DNA of 64,000 nt, taken from Fibrobacterota bacterium (GTDB lineage: Bacteria > Fibrobacterota > Chitinivibrionia > Chitinivibrionales > Chitinispirillaceae). The notes beneath the pieces were generated by a model that had not been told where the DNA came from, did not search any database, and was given only the letters and a program-made list of their open reading frames with translations. The stretch spans positions 1 through 64,000 of the forward strand of contig JAEZKC010000012.1 in NCBI GenBank assembly GCA_023436205.1, given 5' to 3'. A program made the position numbers and the translations under genes. Shown here one piece after another: positions 1 through 8,911 of the stretch (positions within the stretch are counted from its first letter, which is position 1; every line of letters starts with the position of its first letter).

Positions 1-270
1 TGGAAAAAAGTAGGTCGGGGTTTGGGGTGGAATACCCCAATTGTTTTTAAGAACGGTGCTTCTTAGCACCGGATTTCTATTTCCCTTTTGGAAATTCTCT
101 TTGTGCGTTAAGAAGAAAATAGAATAAAGAATGACAAGCAATAAAATCGAAGAGAAGAACTTCTGATTCAGAATAAGAATCCAGTGCTAAGAAGCACTGT
201 TCTTAAAACAATCAGGGCCTTCAGCCCCGAACCCCGACCTAGTTGTCATTTCATTCCTTAAGGGTAAAGT

Positions 271-381
271 ATCCGGTGCTAAGAAGCACCGTGGATTATT
301 TTATAACTTTGCCCTTACTGTCCAGAGCAACAGAGAGAGCAAAATATAATGGTAATCAACAGTGCTTCTTAGCACTGGATA
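271..381. repeat. Paired-hairpin element, copy 1
   Basis: A unit of about 110 bp whose two ends are inverted copies of each other over roughly 40 bp. Each end carries a tight hairpin with a 7-bp stem and 4-nt loop (CGGTGCT/AGCACCG type at 274-291, CAGTGCT/AGCACTG type at 360-377), followed inward by an AT-rich stretch. It resembles a REP pair (BIME) or a very small MITE. No coding capacity. Other copies lie at 1003-1133 and 8431-8541. Confidence 0.7.
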
Positions 382-424
382 CTATACTCTCAAGGAACAG
401 AGTGACAAAGTAGGCAAAGAGTGC

Positions 425-513
425 TCGAGAGCCCCACACTGGCTTCAACATTCGCGATTTTGGCGGGGACAGGGCCGTAATTCGCGGACTCAACGGCCCG
501 GAGGAAGACCGCC
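425..513 (-). repeat. GC-rich hairpin module A, inverted copy
   Basis: The sequence is the reverse complement of the module seen at 868-963 and 8294-8389. It starts with the shared block AGCCCCACACTGGCT and runs through a long imperfect hairpin. Divergence from the other two copies is greater than between those two, so it is the older or more decayed copy. Confidence 0.6.
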
Positions 514-867
514 AAAACCGCGAATCGCCAGTGACTGGGGCGGATACCACCATCGAATCGTTTGTCTACGGATTCTAACTGCCGTGCGAATCTACCAAGG
601 ACGTGTTCATTGACGTGGGCTTTAGATTCGTGGCGGTTTTTTATCTTTTGTAAGTTTCTTTTAGAACGTTATCTTATTAATCACTATTTGTTTCTGTAAT
701 TTCGTTCTCTCTATACTAAGAAAAGGTTTCATATAGATTGACACACTACCAATTCTCAACCCCCGGATCAAACGGAACCATGCCCGCAGGGGGCGCAACG
801 AACTCAGCTCCCCGGTAGTACTTGCGATTGACGGATCCGCCCCGATTCACTGGCGGATTCAAGATTT

Positions 868-963
868 CGGCCGATCTTATTTCCGGGGCCATTGAGTCTT
901 CGAATTATGGCCCCTCCTCGGCGGAAATCTTGAATAGATAGCCAGTGTGGGGCTCTTAGGGCG
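868..963 (+). repeat. GC-rich hairpin module A
   Basis: About 95 bp with an internal inverted repeat: GGGGCCA at the left and TGGCCCC at the right of a short spacer, extended by ATTTCC/GGAAAT. A nearly identical copy is at 8294-8389 and a diverged inverted copy at 425-513. In both direct copies it is followed about 50 bp later by a paired-hairpin element, so the two modules travel or duplicate together. Confidence 0.7.
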
Positions 964-1002
964 TTTTTGCCTAGTTGTCATTCCATTCCTTGAGAGTAAG
1001 GT

Positions 1003-1133
1003 ATCCAGTGCTAAGAAGCGCTGTTTATTATTATATAATTTTGCTCTCTCTTTGGCCCTGGAAAAAAGTAGGTCGGGGCTTGGGGTGGAATACCCCAATT
1101 GTTTTTTAAGAACGGTGCTTCTTAGCACCGGAT
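1003..1133. repeat. Paired-hairpin element, copy 2
   Basis: The ends carry inverted hairpins (1006-1023 and 1113-1130). The left half matches the element at 8431-8541, whereas the right half (from about 1061) matches the sequence at 1-75. This copy is therefore a hybrid of two hairpin-unit types, which suggests recombination between units. Confidence 0.65.
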
Positions 1134-1205
1134 TCGTAATCCCATTTAAAACTTCTTCAATGTCATTTTTACAGATATTAGTATAAAACGAATACCATGA
1201 ACATT

Positions 1206-1302
1206 CCGCTCTTTCAGAGCTTAAAACACCCTCTCACGTTAACCCGGGGCTGCGCGGAAGACCGCTGACCCCGGGCTGTCACATTATGCGCCTTCAGCGC
1301 TT
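1206..1302 (+). repeat. Triple-palindrome module B, copy 1
   Basis: Three hairpins in 97 bp: GCTCTTTCAGAGC (1208-1220), CCCGGGG with GACCCCGGG (1242-1275), and GCGCCTTCAGCGC (1288-1300). A copy at 8579-8676 shares about 90% of positions by eye. This kind of string of short palindromes is typical of REP-like intergenic repeats and has no coding potential. Confidence 0.75.
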
Positions 1303-1331
1303 AAGAATTCGGAACTCCAGATCCCGTTCGA

Positions 1332-1525
1332 GACAGCTGTGCCCTCCTTAACAGGTCGGGGTACTGCCTGAACCACTATCGTCATTATCGTTTGTCACGA
1401 ATATCCGTTCCGGCAGTAGCCCAATCCGTAAGGATGGGCGAATCTTATTCTCTAACGCGACGGCTGTGCCCTCCCTGACGGTCGGGGTACTGCCTGACCG
1501 CCCATCGGTAGTGTCAGATGTTAAT
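1332..1525 (+). repeat. Module C, tandem diverged pair
   Basis: Two related blocks begin with 'GCTGTGCCCTCC' (about 1334 and 1463) and continue with CGGGGTACTGCCTGA. A single copy follows module B at 8758-8820, and a diverged copy in reverse orientation lies at 22190-22295, sharing the block GATTCGCCCATCCTTACGG. Nothing here looks coding. Confidence 0.6.
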
Positions 1526-1627
1526 AGTACAAATCTAAAAAGCTGGCTCCGTACTCTTCCCATATGTTCTGCTCATCTAAATGACCTCATCAACTTTATT
1601 AATCAATTGATCCTCCCATCTCCTACT

Positions 1628-1641
1628 CCCCCTTCAGGGGG
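1628..1641 (-). terminator. Hairpin downstream of the M6 protease
   Basis: A CCCCC-TTCA-GGGGG hairpin lies 27 bases past the stop codon of the protease gene on the minus strand. It has no T-run after it, so it may act as a weak or factor-assisted terminator, or simply be another dispersed G/C palindrome of this repeat-rich region. Confidence 0.35.
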
Positions 1642-1667
1642 CCGGGGGGCCTCACAGTCCGGTAGGC

Positions 1668-4600
1668 CTACCTCCTCAAAAAGCAATTTACACTTTTAGT
1701 GTAGCTTCCGGATGTCATCCTGACAATATAAAAACCCTGGCCTATGCTGAAAGTTCTCCCGCTCAGATTTATAGAATAGAACCCCGGCATTCTGTACCCC
1801 TCAAATAGAATTGAAATCATTCTTCCCCGCATATCATAAAGGGCCACTTTGGTATTTTCTCCTTTAGGCAGCTGGTAAGAGATGGTGCCGTTTTGACCGA
1901 TTCCGAGGCCAAAACTTGTGGGAAGTGCTCTTCGTGCTATTGATGAAGCTACCACTTCGGCGGTAGTTACATGAATTTTCCATCCTGCCGCAGTGAGGCC
2001 GCTTCCACTTACAAAACGGACTGTAAGCTCCCCCTCGGGGTCATCTGAAATAATCTGCTGCGGTAGCGTTTTCCCGCTGAACATACCCAGAAGATGCTTT
2101 GTTTCACCACTTCCGCTGTAGACAAGAAGTGAATCCCTGTATCCATTGACAACGGACTCGGAAACATCAATCAATTCAAAGTTCAGTGCTACTACACTCC
2201 ATTCTGAAGCGGGAATCAGAGTGATTTCTCCAGAAAAATTATTGCTGTAAGCGGAGTATCTTCCTCCATCATCATAAAAGAGTGTGTCGCTGACTGTTAC
2301 CCTGTGACCTGTTCCAGAAGGCATCACAATGCCCACAGTGGGAGAATCAATATATGTGGCTGTAAGCAGTATGGGGACATTGCCTGTCGTCACAGATGTC
2401 TCAGAACTTGAAGGGTCCAAAACTGCCGAAAGAGAGGCCTCACTGCCTGTCCAGCCTGCAAAAAGTTTGTAGGGCTCAGGTGGAGCATCGGCCCGGATTT
2501 CCACCACCGTTCCGGATGGGTAAACTCCTGAGCCGCTTCCGTTGACCACCTGAAGCGATCCGGTTGTATTTACCATAAACCAGTCAAGGCTGCAGGAGCC
2601 CTCAAGAAGTTCCAGCCGCCAGACAGCCGTATCGGAAGCGATCTGCACCGGGTATGAGCTTACGGTCTGCCAATCCTGAAGCGATCCGGTTTGTGGTATA
2701 ATAATTGTGTCAAGTACGAGATTATTTGTCAAATCGCGCAGAACAAGTTTAGCATCTGTAGCCATAGATGCAAGACGGAAGGAAAGGCTGTAGGTACTGC
2801 CACTATGCAGCTCGATCAGGTATTCTGTAAATTCTCCCGCGCTTCCAAAACGTACTGCTTGATTGTTCCCCACATCAGTGTTGGCTGCTCCCTGAGCATA
2901 GCCGAACTGCTCGGCTTCGATTGTGTCAGGTAAGTTTATAAGATTGCAGAAGTGAGCGGTGACTGTGGCCTCAGATGCACCTGTGACAAGATTTGTTTGC
3001 CTGCTGTACGCATTGCTCACAGCAACCGATTCGCTTGACCAGCGTAGAAAAAGTTTATTGTCATCTACAGCGGGAGCATCAATAGCGACGGTCTGGCCTG
3101 CAGGATAAGTTCCACTGCCGAAACCGTTTACTACCGTAAGTGGGAAGACCGCTTCTGCATTGAACCAGTTTAGATTGTAAACTCCATTCGCCGATTCTAC
3201 TCTCCATACACTTCTGCCAGCGGCTACGGGCACACTGTTACCCACCACTGTAGTCCATATCCGGTTGCCTCCTGTGGCAGGTAACGTGAAGGAATCCAGT
3301 ACGGTGTTGGTGATCATGTCTCTGAGCCTGAGCACAGCTGAAGAGCTGGTGGAGGCCACTCGATAGGAAAACCTGCAGGCCCCTTCAGTTTCAGCTTCTA
3401 TTAAGAATTCAAGGTAAGCTCCAGTTGCATTGAAGCGAGTGTATTGTCCACCGCTGACATCATAGGAGGTGCCAATAGTGGTGTTTGCCTGCACTCCGTA
3501 GTTTTCGGCTTGTATAGTACCGGGAATTGCGACTGGAGCTGCAAAGTTGGCGGTGACAGTAGCATCGGAATTTCCCATAATGACAATTGTCTGAGTGGAG
3601 TACGGGTTTTCTGCAGAAAGCGCGGTGCTTGACCAACGGAGAAAAAAACCGTTTGTACTCGATTTCGGCGCGCTGATGTTTACTGTGTCCCCGGGGGCGT
3701 AGGTCCCGCTGCCGCTACCATTTTCCACAGTAAGCGTGTAGGTCACTATCGCCGCATTGTCCCCAATAGTGAAGGTCATCACATCTCCGGCAGCACTGAT
3801 CTGCGCTATGTCGATTCCTGATGTTATTCCGTCATGGTAAACTGCAGCAGGTAGTGTTGTACTGTTGAACCGGGCATTGTAGTTTGAGCGGTAGAGGTCG
3901 TATGAATCACCGCTGTTGGTTTTATTTTCCAGATCCTTCCGTCCATCGGCTTGGATCAGCGCCACCAGGGGGAAGCCCTTGTCGGGGCTTGTATTGTCTC
4001 CGTCTTTGTGCACATGCCATATAGCAAGCCCTTCACCGGGAAGACCCGCACTTCGACCGGTGCGTCTGCGGGCTTCGATAAAATAGAACTCTTTTGAATT
4101 GCGGGTGTAGGTATAGGCACTGTGGCTATTTGCTTTGTGAGAATACGCTGTACCTCGGGGGCGACCGGTGATATCGGTAACATCTATCCATCCGGCAAGA
4201 CTTCTGAAGTAGGCATTTGGCTGCTGGGGGTTGGTTGCGGGATTGATGGTGTTCATCACGCACCATCTGCCTACGCCGTTTGAATGTCCATCATAGGAGT
4301 AAAGGTCGGCCCAGCCCATGAGCATATGGCCGTTTTCGTGTACGAAAGTTCCCAACCTGAGGCTTGAACCTAGACTTGACATCTGGTATCGTGAGAATCC
4401 GATCCCGTTGATGGTGACCCCGCCTCGGTAGCTTCCCGCATGAGGCCATAGTCCGTTTGACCATCCTGCTTCCGCCGTTCCAGCGTAGTAGATGTTCAGG
4501 GCTACTACCCGGTTATTGCTTGTTGTTACTCTGCTCAGATCAAATCCACTGTTTTTGAGTTTGTTAAGCGCGTTGGTGATAAGTTCCTGGACGTATCCGT

Positions 4601-5300
4601 AACCTGGTCCTCTGTCGTAGTAGGTTTTGTTACTGTCTACTGTAACGAACGGGGTAACGATATTGGTATAGTTCATCAGTCCATTTGAGACATCGTTAAA
4701 GTAGTCGTAAACGGAACCGTTAACGTTACCTGCATTATAGCCTTGCTGATTGCAGAAAGCTTCTATATTTGCTTGTGTAAAGGATGATTTCTGGTCTGGA
4801 AAATCGATAAGAAGCGTAAGCCCCACTACGGTTCTGGGGTCTGCCGGTTGTATACCGTCTTCAGGAGGTGCCGGGGAGAATTCAGAGCTGCCGGACGAGG
4901 GCGGGGAGATTAACTCCTCATATCCCAATACAACCTTGTTTCTGCGCTGTTTTCGGCGGATTGATTCCTTGTTGATTCGCAGGTGTTTTTTAAATGACCG
5001 GGACCGACTTTCTCCCGTGTATCGTATGCCGCTTGAGATGTATTCGCTGCCGTCTGAAGAGAGAACCGCATAACAGATCCAGCCGTTCTCATCACGAATG
5101 AGGCTGTAGCCATCCGGGCTTTCCACGTCCTGATGAAATTCATCTCCCCAGACCAGAACCGGTACCAGAGGACCATCAGGCTGGCGAAGAGAAAACTCCT
5201 CTGCTTCATGCGGTGCTGCCCATGAACTTTCCGTTAAAAGCATAAATGCAAGGCCAGCAATCAGGGCCATAGGCCGTAGAAGGCTGATATTCGTTCTCAT
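1668..5300 (-). CDS. Secreted M6-family metalloprotease with carbohydrate-binding-like modules
   Basis: A 1,210-residue exported zinc protease. A signal peptide covers about residues 1-28. The M6 (immune inhibitor A-like) peptidase domain follows, with the zinc motif HENGH at about 321-325 and a downstream Asp-rich stretch. The C-terminal half alternates three short modules containing G-S-G-S-G-T-Y-x-x-G (about 520, 675 and 845; like divergent InlB-B repeats) with two CBM6-like modules that start with I-x-A-E-x-x-G. The last 70 residues resemble a T9SS-type C-terminal sorting segment (Y-D-M-R-G-R ... G-x-Y). It is monocistronic, and the start is preceded by GGGAGA. Binding of polysaccharide or cell-surface glycan is inferred from the modules; the proteolytic substrate is unknown. 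Confidence 0.88.
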   Translation of the reverse strand: MRTNISLLRPMALIAGLAFMLLTESSWAAPHEAEEFSLRQPDGPLVPVLVWGDEFHQDVESPDGYSLIRDENGWICYAVLSSDGSEYISSGIRYTGESRSRSFKKHLRINKESIRRKQRRNKVVLGYEELISPPSSGSSEFSPAPPEDGIQPADPRTVVGLTLLIDFPDQKSSFTQANIEAFCNQQGYNAGNVNGSVYDYFNDVSNGLMNYTNIVTPFVTVDSNKTYYDRGPGYGYVQELITNALNKLKNSGFDLSRVTTSNNRVVALNIYYAGTAEAGWSNGLWPHAGSYRGGVTINGIGFSRYQMSSLGSSLRLGTFVHENGHMLMGWADLYSYDGHSNGVGRWCVMNTINPATNPQQPNAYFRSLAGWIDVTDITGRPRGTAYSHKANSHSAYTYTRNSKEFYFIEARRRTGRSAGLPGEGLAIWHVHKDGDNTSPDKGFPLVALIQADGRKDLENKTNSGDSYDLYRSNYNARFNSTTLPAAVYHDGITSGIDIAQISAAGDVMTFTIGDNAAIVTYTLTVENGSGSGTYAPGDTVNISAPKSSTNGFFLRWSSTALSAENPYSTQTIVIMGNSDATVTANFAAPVAIPGTIQAENYGVQANTTIGTSYDVSGGQYTRFNATGAYLEFLIEAETEGACRFSYRVASTSSSAVLRLRDMITNTVLDSFTLPATGGNRIWTTVVGNSVPVAAGRSVWRVESANGVYNLNWFNAEAVFPLTVVNGFGSGTYPAGQTVAIDAPAVDDNKLFLRWSSESVAVSNAYSRQTNLVTGASEATVTAHFCNLINLPDTIEAEQFGYAQGAANTDVGNNQAVRFGSAGEFTEYLIELHSGSTYSLSFRLASMATDAKLVLRDLTNNLVLDTIIIPQTGSLQDWQTVSSYPVQIASDTAVWRLELLEGSCSLDWFMVNTTGSLQVVNGSGSGVYPSGTVVEIRADAPPEPYKLFAGWTGSEASLSAVLDPSSSETSVTTGNVPILLTATYIDSPTVGIVMPSGTGHRVTVSDTLFYDDGGRYSAYSNNFSGEITLIPASEWSVVALNFELIDVSESVVNGYRDSLLVYSGSGETKHLLGMFSGKTLPQQIISDDPEGELTVRFVSGSGLTAAGWKIHVTTAEVVASSIARRALPTSFGLGIGQNGTISYQLPKGENTKVALYDMRGRMISILFEGYRMPGFYSINLSGRTFSIGQGFYIVRMTSGSYTKSVNCFLRR

Positions 5301-5722
5301 AGAGGTCTCCCGGAGGGATTGGTGGTTTCTGCAAAAAGCTTCCTTTATAACAGTATAATGAAAGCTGGCAGCAGTTGCTTTATTTTTTTTCGTGCTTTTT
5401 TATATTTTTGGACAACGAATGTACTGGATATTTCTCAATATTTTAATTGTATTCATTATAGTGAAGTATTTAGCGTAAAAATATGGACAACGCGTGAAAT
5501 TGTGGCCCAAATCAGTTCGCGCTTTGATCAGCAGTATCCGCACATCAATGATATAGTAAGCTATTGAATTAATCTGAAATACAACTTCTGCTTAAAAGAG
5601 TATCTGATTTTCAACACAGCTGTTGAGACGCATCCGTTGTCTGAAATCCCATGAATTTCAGAATTTCCCATGAAAAACATCCTGCTCAGAGGTATATTGT
5701 TGAAAAGGAAGAGGATGCAGGT
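5301..5722. other. AT-rich divergent intergenic region
   Basis: The gap separates the leftward protease from the rightward TIGR02147 gene and must hold both promoters. The block TGGACAACG occurs twice in direct orientation (5409-5417 and 5484-5492), 75 bp apart, and could be a pair of regulator sites. No gene is supported. The frame open from 5651 has no ribosome site, so the stretch 5651-5722 is treated as leader. Confidence 0.5.
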
Positions 5723-6580
5723 ATGCAGGCTGATGACATTTTCACCTACACCGATTATCGCTCATTTCTGGCGGACTGGTTTTCAGACCGCAAGAAAACG
5801 GATGCTCATTTCTCCTATCGGGTGTTTTCCGACCTGTGCGGGTTTAAAACCAAGGATTTTATCTTCAGGGTTATTCAAGGCCAGAAAAACCTTTCAAAGG
5901 AGAGCGCAGTCAAGGTTTCAAATGCTCTAGGCTTGACAAAGAGACGGTCTCACTTTTTTCTGCTTCTCGTTTGCTTTAATCAAGCTAAAAGTCACGAGGA
6001 GCGTGATCAGTTTTTCACTCGCCTCTCGTTGCTTATGAAAGAAGTGTCTCGCAGTTCAAAAACCGATATCCTGAAACAGGACCAGTACCAGGTTTTTTCC
6101 GACCGGCACCATCTGGTAATTCGCTCTTTAATAGGCATATATGAATTCAGCGGTGATTACCAGTGGCTTGCCTCAATGGTCAATCCGCCCATAACAGAAG
6201 CCAAGGCGAAAAAGTCTGTAAAGCTGCTTGAGCAGCTCGGGCTCATCTACAGGGGTAATGATGGGGTTTACAAAGTAACCAGCACTGCCATTTCGACAGG
6301 TGATGAGGTGAAGCGACATTCACTTCAGAAGCACTATCTTAAAGACATGGAGCTTGCCGCCGATGCCATGGATCACCTACCTCGTTCCCGCAGAAACATC
6401 TCCGGGCTGACGCTGGGACTCTCCGCTAAGACATATGAAATTGTAGTCGAGCGGTTGGCTGCATTCAGAAAAGAGATTGCACAGCTTGCGGATCTGGACA
6501 GAGAGGCAGACAGGGTCTATGCTCTCAACTTTCATCTGTTTCCGCTGTCAAGGATTCCGCAGGAAGAGGAGGAGGCATGA
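5723..6580 (+). CDS. TIGR02147-type protein (Fibrobacter-type paralogous family)
   Basis: A 285-residue cytoplasmic protein beginning M-Q-A-D-D-I-F-x-Y-x-D-Y-R-x-F-L, the opening typical of TIGR02147 proteins, which are expanded in Fibrobacter-like genomes. A helix-turn-helix-like region lies in the first third (K-D-F-I-F-R-V-I-Q-G-Q-K-N-L). The ATG at 5723 is chosen because GGAAGAGG sits 8 nt before it, while the in-frame ATG at 5651 has none. The gene overlaps the next by ATGA, so the pair is translationally coupled. A role as transcriptional regulator of its partner is inference; the family has no firmly assigned function. Confidence 0.8.
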   Translation: MQADDIFTYTDYRSFLADWFSDRKKTDAHFSYRVFSDLCGFKTKDFIFRVIQGQKNLSKESAVKVSNALGLTKRRSHFFLLLVCFNQAKSHEERDQFFTRLSLLMKEVSRSSKTDILKQDQYQVFSDRHHLVIRSLIGIYEFSGDYQWLASMVNPPITEAKAKKSVKLLEQLGLIYRGNDGVYKVTSTAISTGDEVKRHSLQKHYLKDMELAADAMDHLPRSRRNISGLTLGLSAKTYEIVVERLAAFRKEIAQLADLDREADRVYALNFHLFPLSRIPQEEEEA

Positions 6581-8259
6581 AGGCCGGTATCCGTTTGTTT
6601 GCCGCAATGGCGCTCTTGCAGTTTGCTTTCTGTACAATTGATCTGGCTGGCAACAGTGCAGAAACAGGAAATCCACGTGTGACGGGAACGGTCTGCAATC
6701 CAGACGGATCACCTCTCGACGGGCAGCTTGTTACTCTGCGTAAAGTGACTATCTCATCTTCGGGAGAGGTCACTCGCTACGAGAGCACTGTGCTTACCAA
6801 TGAGCAGGGCCTTTTTGAATTCAATTCAGTTAGCGAAGGAAATTATGTGGTCTACTGTGCCTCTGGATCATCCGGCACTCAGGCCATCAATTCTAATGTA
6901 GAAGTGAATCCCTCTTCCGGTACGATACATCGCAATCTGGACCTTTTACCTGCCGTATGTATTAAGGGATCGGTCACCATCGGGCAGGAAGCATCACTTT
7001 CGAATGTCAAAGTGCTTGTTCCCGGAGCGAAAATCAGTGCTCAAGTGTCGGCGCAGGGAAGCTTTTTCCTTGCTGATGCTCCCCGAGGGGTTTACGATCT
7101 GAGTTTCATCATCAATACGCAGCTGGGCAGTGCTGTCAATTATTTAAAAATCAAGGTTAATACAGATGCTGCAGATACAGTGTATGTCGGCGATATCGAT
7201 CTTGCTCTCTGCGGTGACTCCAGTGCGGTTCTTTATAGTTATCATGAGACAAGCGTTGACAGCTCTTTTGCTTTAAACCCGGCTTTTCATGTGCTCAATC
7301 CGGATCTCTCCTCGGTTATTTTTTACAGGATAGATGAGAGCCGCAATCCCGAGCCGGTTGTGTGGCCAAAACCGATCTGGAGGTTCAGCCTTCTTGTAGG
7401 TGTGCATGAGGGTACCGTCACCACATACGGTGGCCCGGATGCCATACGGGATTCCATCTCTTTTCAACTCGACAGGATAAATAGCCGTTTCAATTATCCG
7501 GGAGTATTTGACGGCATTTTTCAATTCGCCATGGACTCTCTTTATATCTACTCGGGTTCAAGCTCTGCCGAACTGTTGACTGCACCTTCCCCGTTCGATT
7601 ACAAGCTGCTGATAAACCGCTTTGAAACCGAAGTGGCCGGGGGGTACTACTATAACACTCAGACGGTGGCCCATTTCCCCCCGGTATCATTTACCGGGGA
7701 TATGTTTGATGCTTCCAGAGCCGACGTGTGTACGTATCTGCTTGCTTTGGCAAGGGGGGCGAGGGGGCTTGACAGGTACGCAGTTGATACTCAGGATAAT
7801 CCGGTTAACAGTGGATCTTACCAGCCTCCCTTATCGATCATGTTCTATCCCTATGGGGTGAGCAATTGGGATGAGTGGAATGTAAACCTGATCAATCATT
7901 ACGCTGATTCTTCTCTTTTCGTTTCGGACATCCACAAGAGAGCGATTCCCGAAAGTTTGGCGCTGAAAGTGATGGGCACCAATGAGCAGATCAGCGGCGG
8001 AGTTACCGTCGAGTTCTTTCCAGTTGTTGACAGGGCAGTCCTCAGTATACCCGCACATGTTCAGAACATCTCTTCAGCGCAAGGAATTCCCTTTAGCAAG
8101 GACCTTTTTGTGGACAGCAGGGGAAATGTCACCTGGATGCATCTTGTGAGGGCGTCAACTGTTTCGGATACGGTGTACAATTGGCTTCTGCTGAGCGATA
8201 TCAACAATGCATGGTTTGAAGGGCTGCAGGAGTTCACTTTCGAGATGAATCTGAATTGA
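6577..8259 (+). CDS. Exported carboxypeptidase-regulatory-like protein
   Basis: A 560-residue protein coupled to the TIGR02147 gene. The N-terminus is hydrophobic (about residues 6-20) and ends in F-A-F-C-T; this could be a non-canonical lipobox. It is followed by G-N-S-x-E-T-G-N-P, a segment I recall from Fibrobacterota surface proteins found beside TIGR02147 genes. Two carboxypeptidase-regulatory-like beta-sandwiches follow (about 27-115 and 120-200), with V-x-G-T-V-x-x-x-D-G-S-P and N-E-x-G-x-F-x-F signatures. The remaining 350 residues are unassigned. It probably sits on the cell surface or in the periplasm; its function is unknown. Confidence 0.7.
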   Translation: MKAGIRLFAAMALLQFAFCTIDLAGNSAETGNPRVTGTVCNPDGSPLDGQLVTLRKVTISSSGEVTRYESTVLTNEQGLFEFNSVSEGNYVVYCASGSSGTQAINSNVEVNPSSGTIHRNLDLLPAVCIKGSVTIGQEASLSNVKVLVPGAKISAQVSAQGSFFLADAPRGVYDLSFIINTQLGSAVNYLKIKVNTDAADTVYVGDIDLALCGDSSAVLYSYHETSVDSSFALNPAFHVLNPDLSSVIFYRIDESRNPEPVVWPKPIWRFSLLVGVHEGTVTTYGGPDAIRDSISFQLDRINSRFNYPGVFDGIFQFAMDSLYIYSGSSSAELLTAPSPFDYKLLINRFETEVAGGYYYNTQTVAHFPPVSFTGDMFDASRADVCTYLLALARGARGLDRYAVDTQDNPVNSGSYQPPLSIMFYPYGVSNWDEWNVNLINHYADSSLFVSDIHKRAIPESLALKVMGTNEQISGGVTVEFFPVVDRAVLSIPAHVQNISSAQGIPFSKDLFVDSRGNVTWMHLVRASTVSDTVYNWLLLSDINNAWFEGLQEFTFEMNLN

Positions 8260-8293
8260 AGGTATGGTCAGGCCCGCAGATACAGTTAGATTT

Positions 8294-8389
8294 ACGCCGA
8301 TCTTCTTTCCGGGGCCATTGAGTCTATCGAATTATGGCCCCTCCGGCGAAAATCTTGAATAGATAGCCAGTGTGGGGCTCTTAAAGGCG
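8294..8389 (+). repeat. GC-rich hairpin module A
   Basis: Matches 868-963 nearly base for base over the hairpin GGGGCCA...TGGCCCC and the tail ending GCCAGTGTGGGGCTCTTA. It lies 35 bp past the stop codon of the upstream gene and may act as its terminator-like structure. Confidence 0.7.
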
Positions 8390-8430
8390 TTCTTGGCATA
8401 CTTTGTCACTCTGTTCCTTGAGAGTATAGT

Positions 8431-8541
8431 ATCCAGTGCTAAGAAGCACTGTTGATTATTATACATTTTTGCTCTCTCTTTGGCCTTGGAAAGTGAGGGC
8501 AAAGTTATACAATAATCTACGGTGCTTCTTAGCACCGGATT
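8431..8541. repeat. Paired-hairpin element, copy 3 (best preserved ends)
   Basis: Terminal inverted repeats of about 41 bp start at ATCC and carry the hairpins CAGTGCT-AAGA-AGCACTG (8434-8451) and CGGTGCT-TCTT-AGCACCG (8520-8537). Only about 30 bp of unique sequence lie between them. This is the clearest copy for defining the element boundaries. Confidence 0.75.
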
Positions 8542-8578
8542 CCTCGGGCAGAATAAATAGGCAGAACATCTCGTACAT

Positions 8579-8676
8579 CCCGCTCTTTCAGAGCTTAAAA
8601 ACCCTCTCACGTTAACCCGGGGCTGCGCGCAAGACTGCTGACCCCGGGCTAGTATGAGACCGCGCCTTCAGCGCTG
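8579..8676 (+). repeat. Triple-palindrome module B, copy 2
   Basis: Contains the same three hairpins as 1206-1302 (GCTCTTTCAGAGC at 8582-8594, the CCCGGGG stem, and GCGCCTTCAGCGC at 8662-8674). The loop of the central stem differs by a few substitutions. Confidence 0.75.
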
Positions 8677-8826
8677 GGCCTTTTGTGAATGGGTGCATTT
8701 TCTCTTCGTACGTTCAGAAGGAGCAGAATAAAATGACAATCAAGAAGAAAGAACGTGACACCTGTGCCCTTCCTGACGATCGGGGTACTGCCTGATCGCC
8801 GATCGGCAGTGTCTTTAAAACTTGTG

Positions 8827-8911
8827 ATTGACAAACTCTGATGACTATCTTTGACGGTGTCGCGAAGCGGGAGATGAGGATAGTGACCAGTGAGGCGTCT
8901 TCGCCGTTAAC
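8827..8911 (+). repeat. Module D (GGCGTCTTCGCCGTTAAC end)
   Basis: Starts at ATTGACA and ends in GTGACC-x4-GAGGCGTCTTCGCCGTTAAC-type sequence. Related copies are at 22321-22407 (same orientation), 18976-19080 and 28552-28645 (inverted) and a right-end copy at 28812-28841. The internal GGCG-TCTT-CGCC is a small palindrome. Confidence 0.65.

Larger units (their letters stand above)
1..1667. repeat. Gene-free mosaic of palindromic repeats
   Basis: No convincing gene is seen in these 1.67 kb. The region is built from short modules that recur elsewhere in the window: hairpin units (11-75, 178-240), paired-hairpin elements (271-381, 1003-1133), a GC-rich hairpin module (inverted at 425-513, direct at 868-963), a triple-palindrome module (1206-1302) and a G-rich module repeated twice (1332-1525). 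The open frames of 65-83 codons here run on both strands through the repeats and are best read as accidental. The order of modules in 868-1525 is the same as in 8294-8820. Confidence 0.85.

Noticed and set aside
362..1186. Several 65-83-codon open frames on both strands near the left edge, one similar in translation to a frame at 8332-8610
   Set aside because: They lie within repeat modules whose DNA, not just one reading frame, is conserved; both strands are open, no ribosome sites are seen, and the copies break the frame by indels.
1..1667. CRISPR array in the repeat-rich left edge
   Set aside because: Repeats are palindromic modules of different lengths with irregular spacing and mixed orientation; no regular repeat-spacer pattern or cas gene is present.
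1668..5300. Long frames antisense to or nested in the protease gene
   Set aside because: They share no ribosome sites or signatures and follow the codon periodicity of the real gene; shadows.
5651..5722. An N-terminal extension of the TIGR02147 protein from the ATG at 5651
   Set aside because: No ribosome site precedes it, and the family N-terminus starts at the internal Met with a good site.
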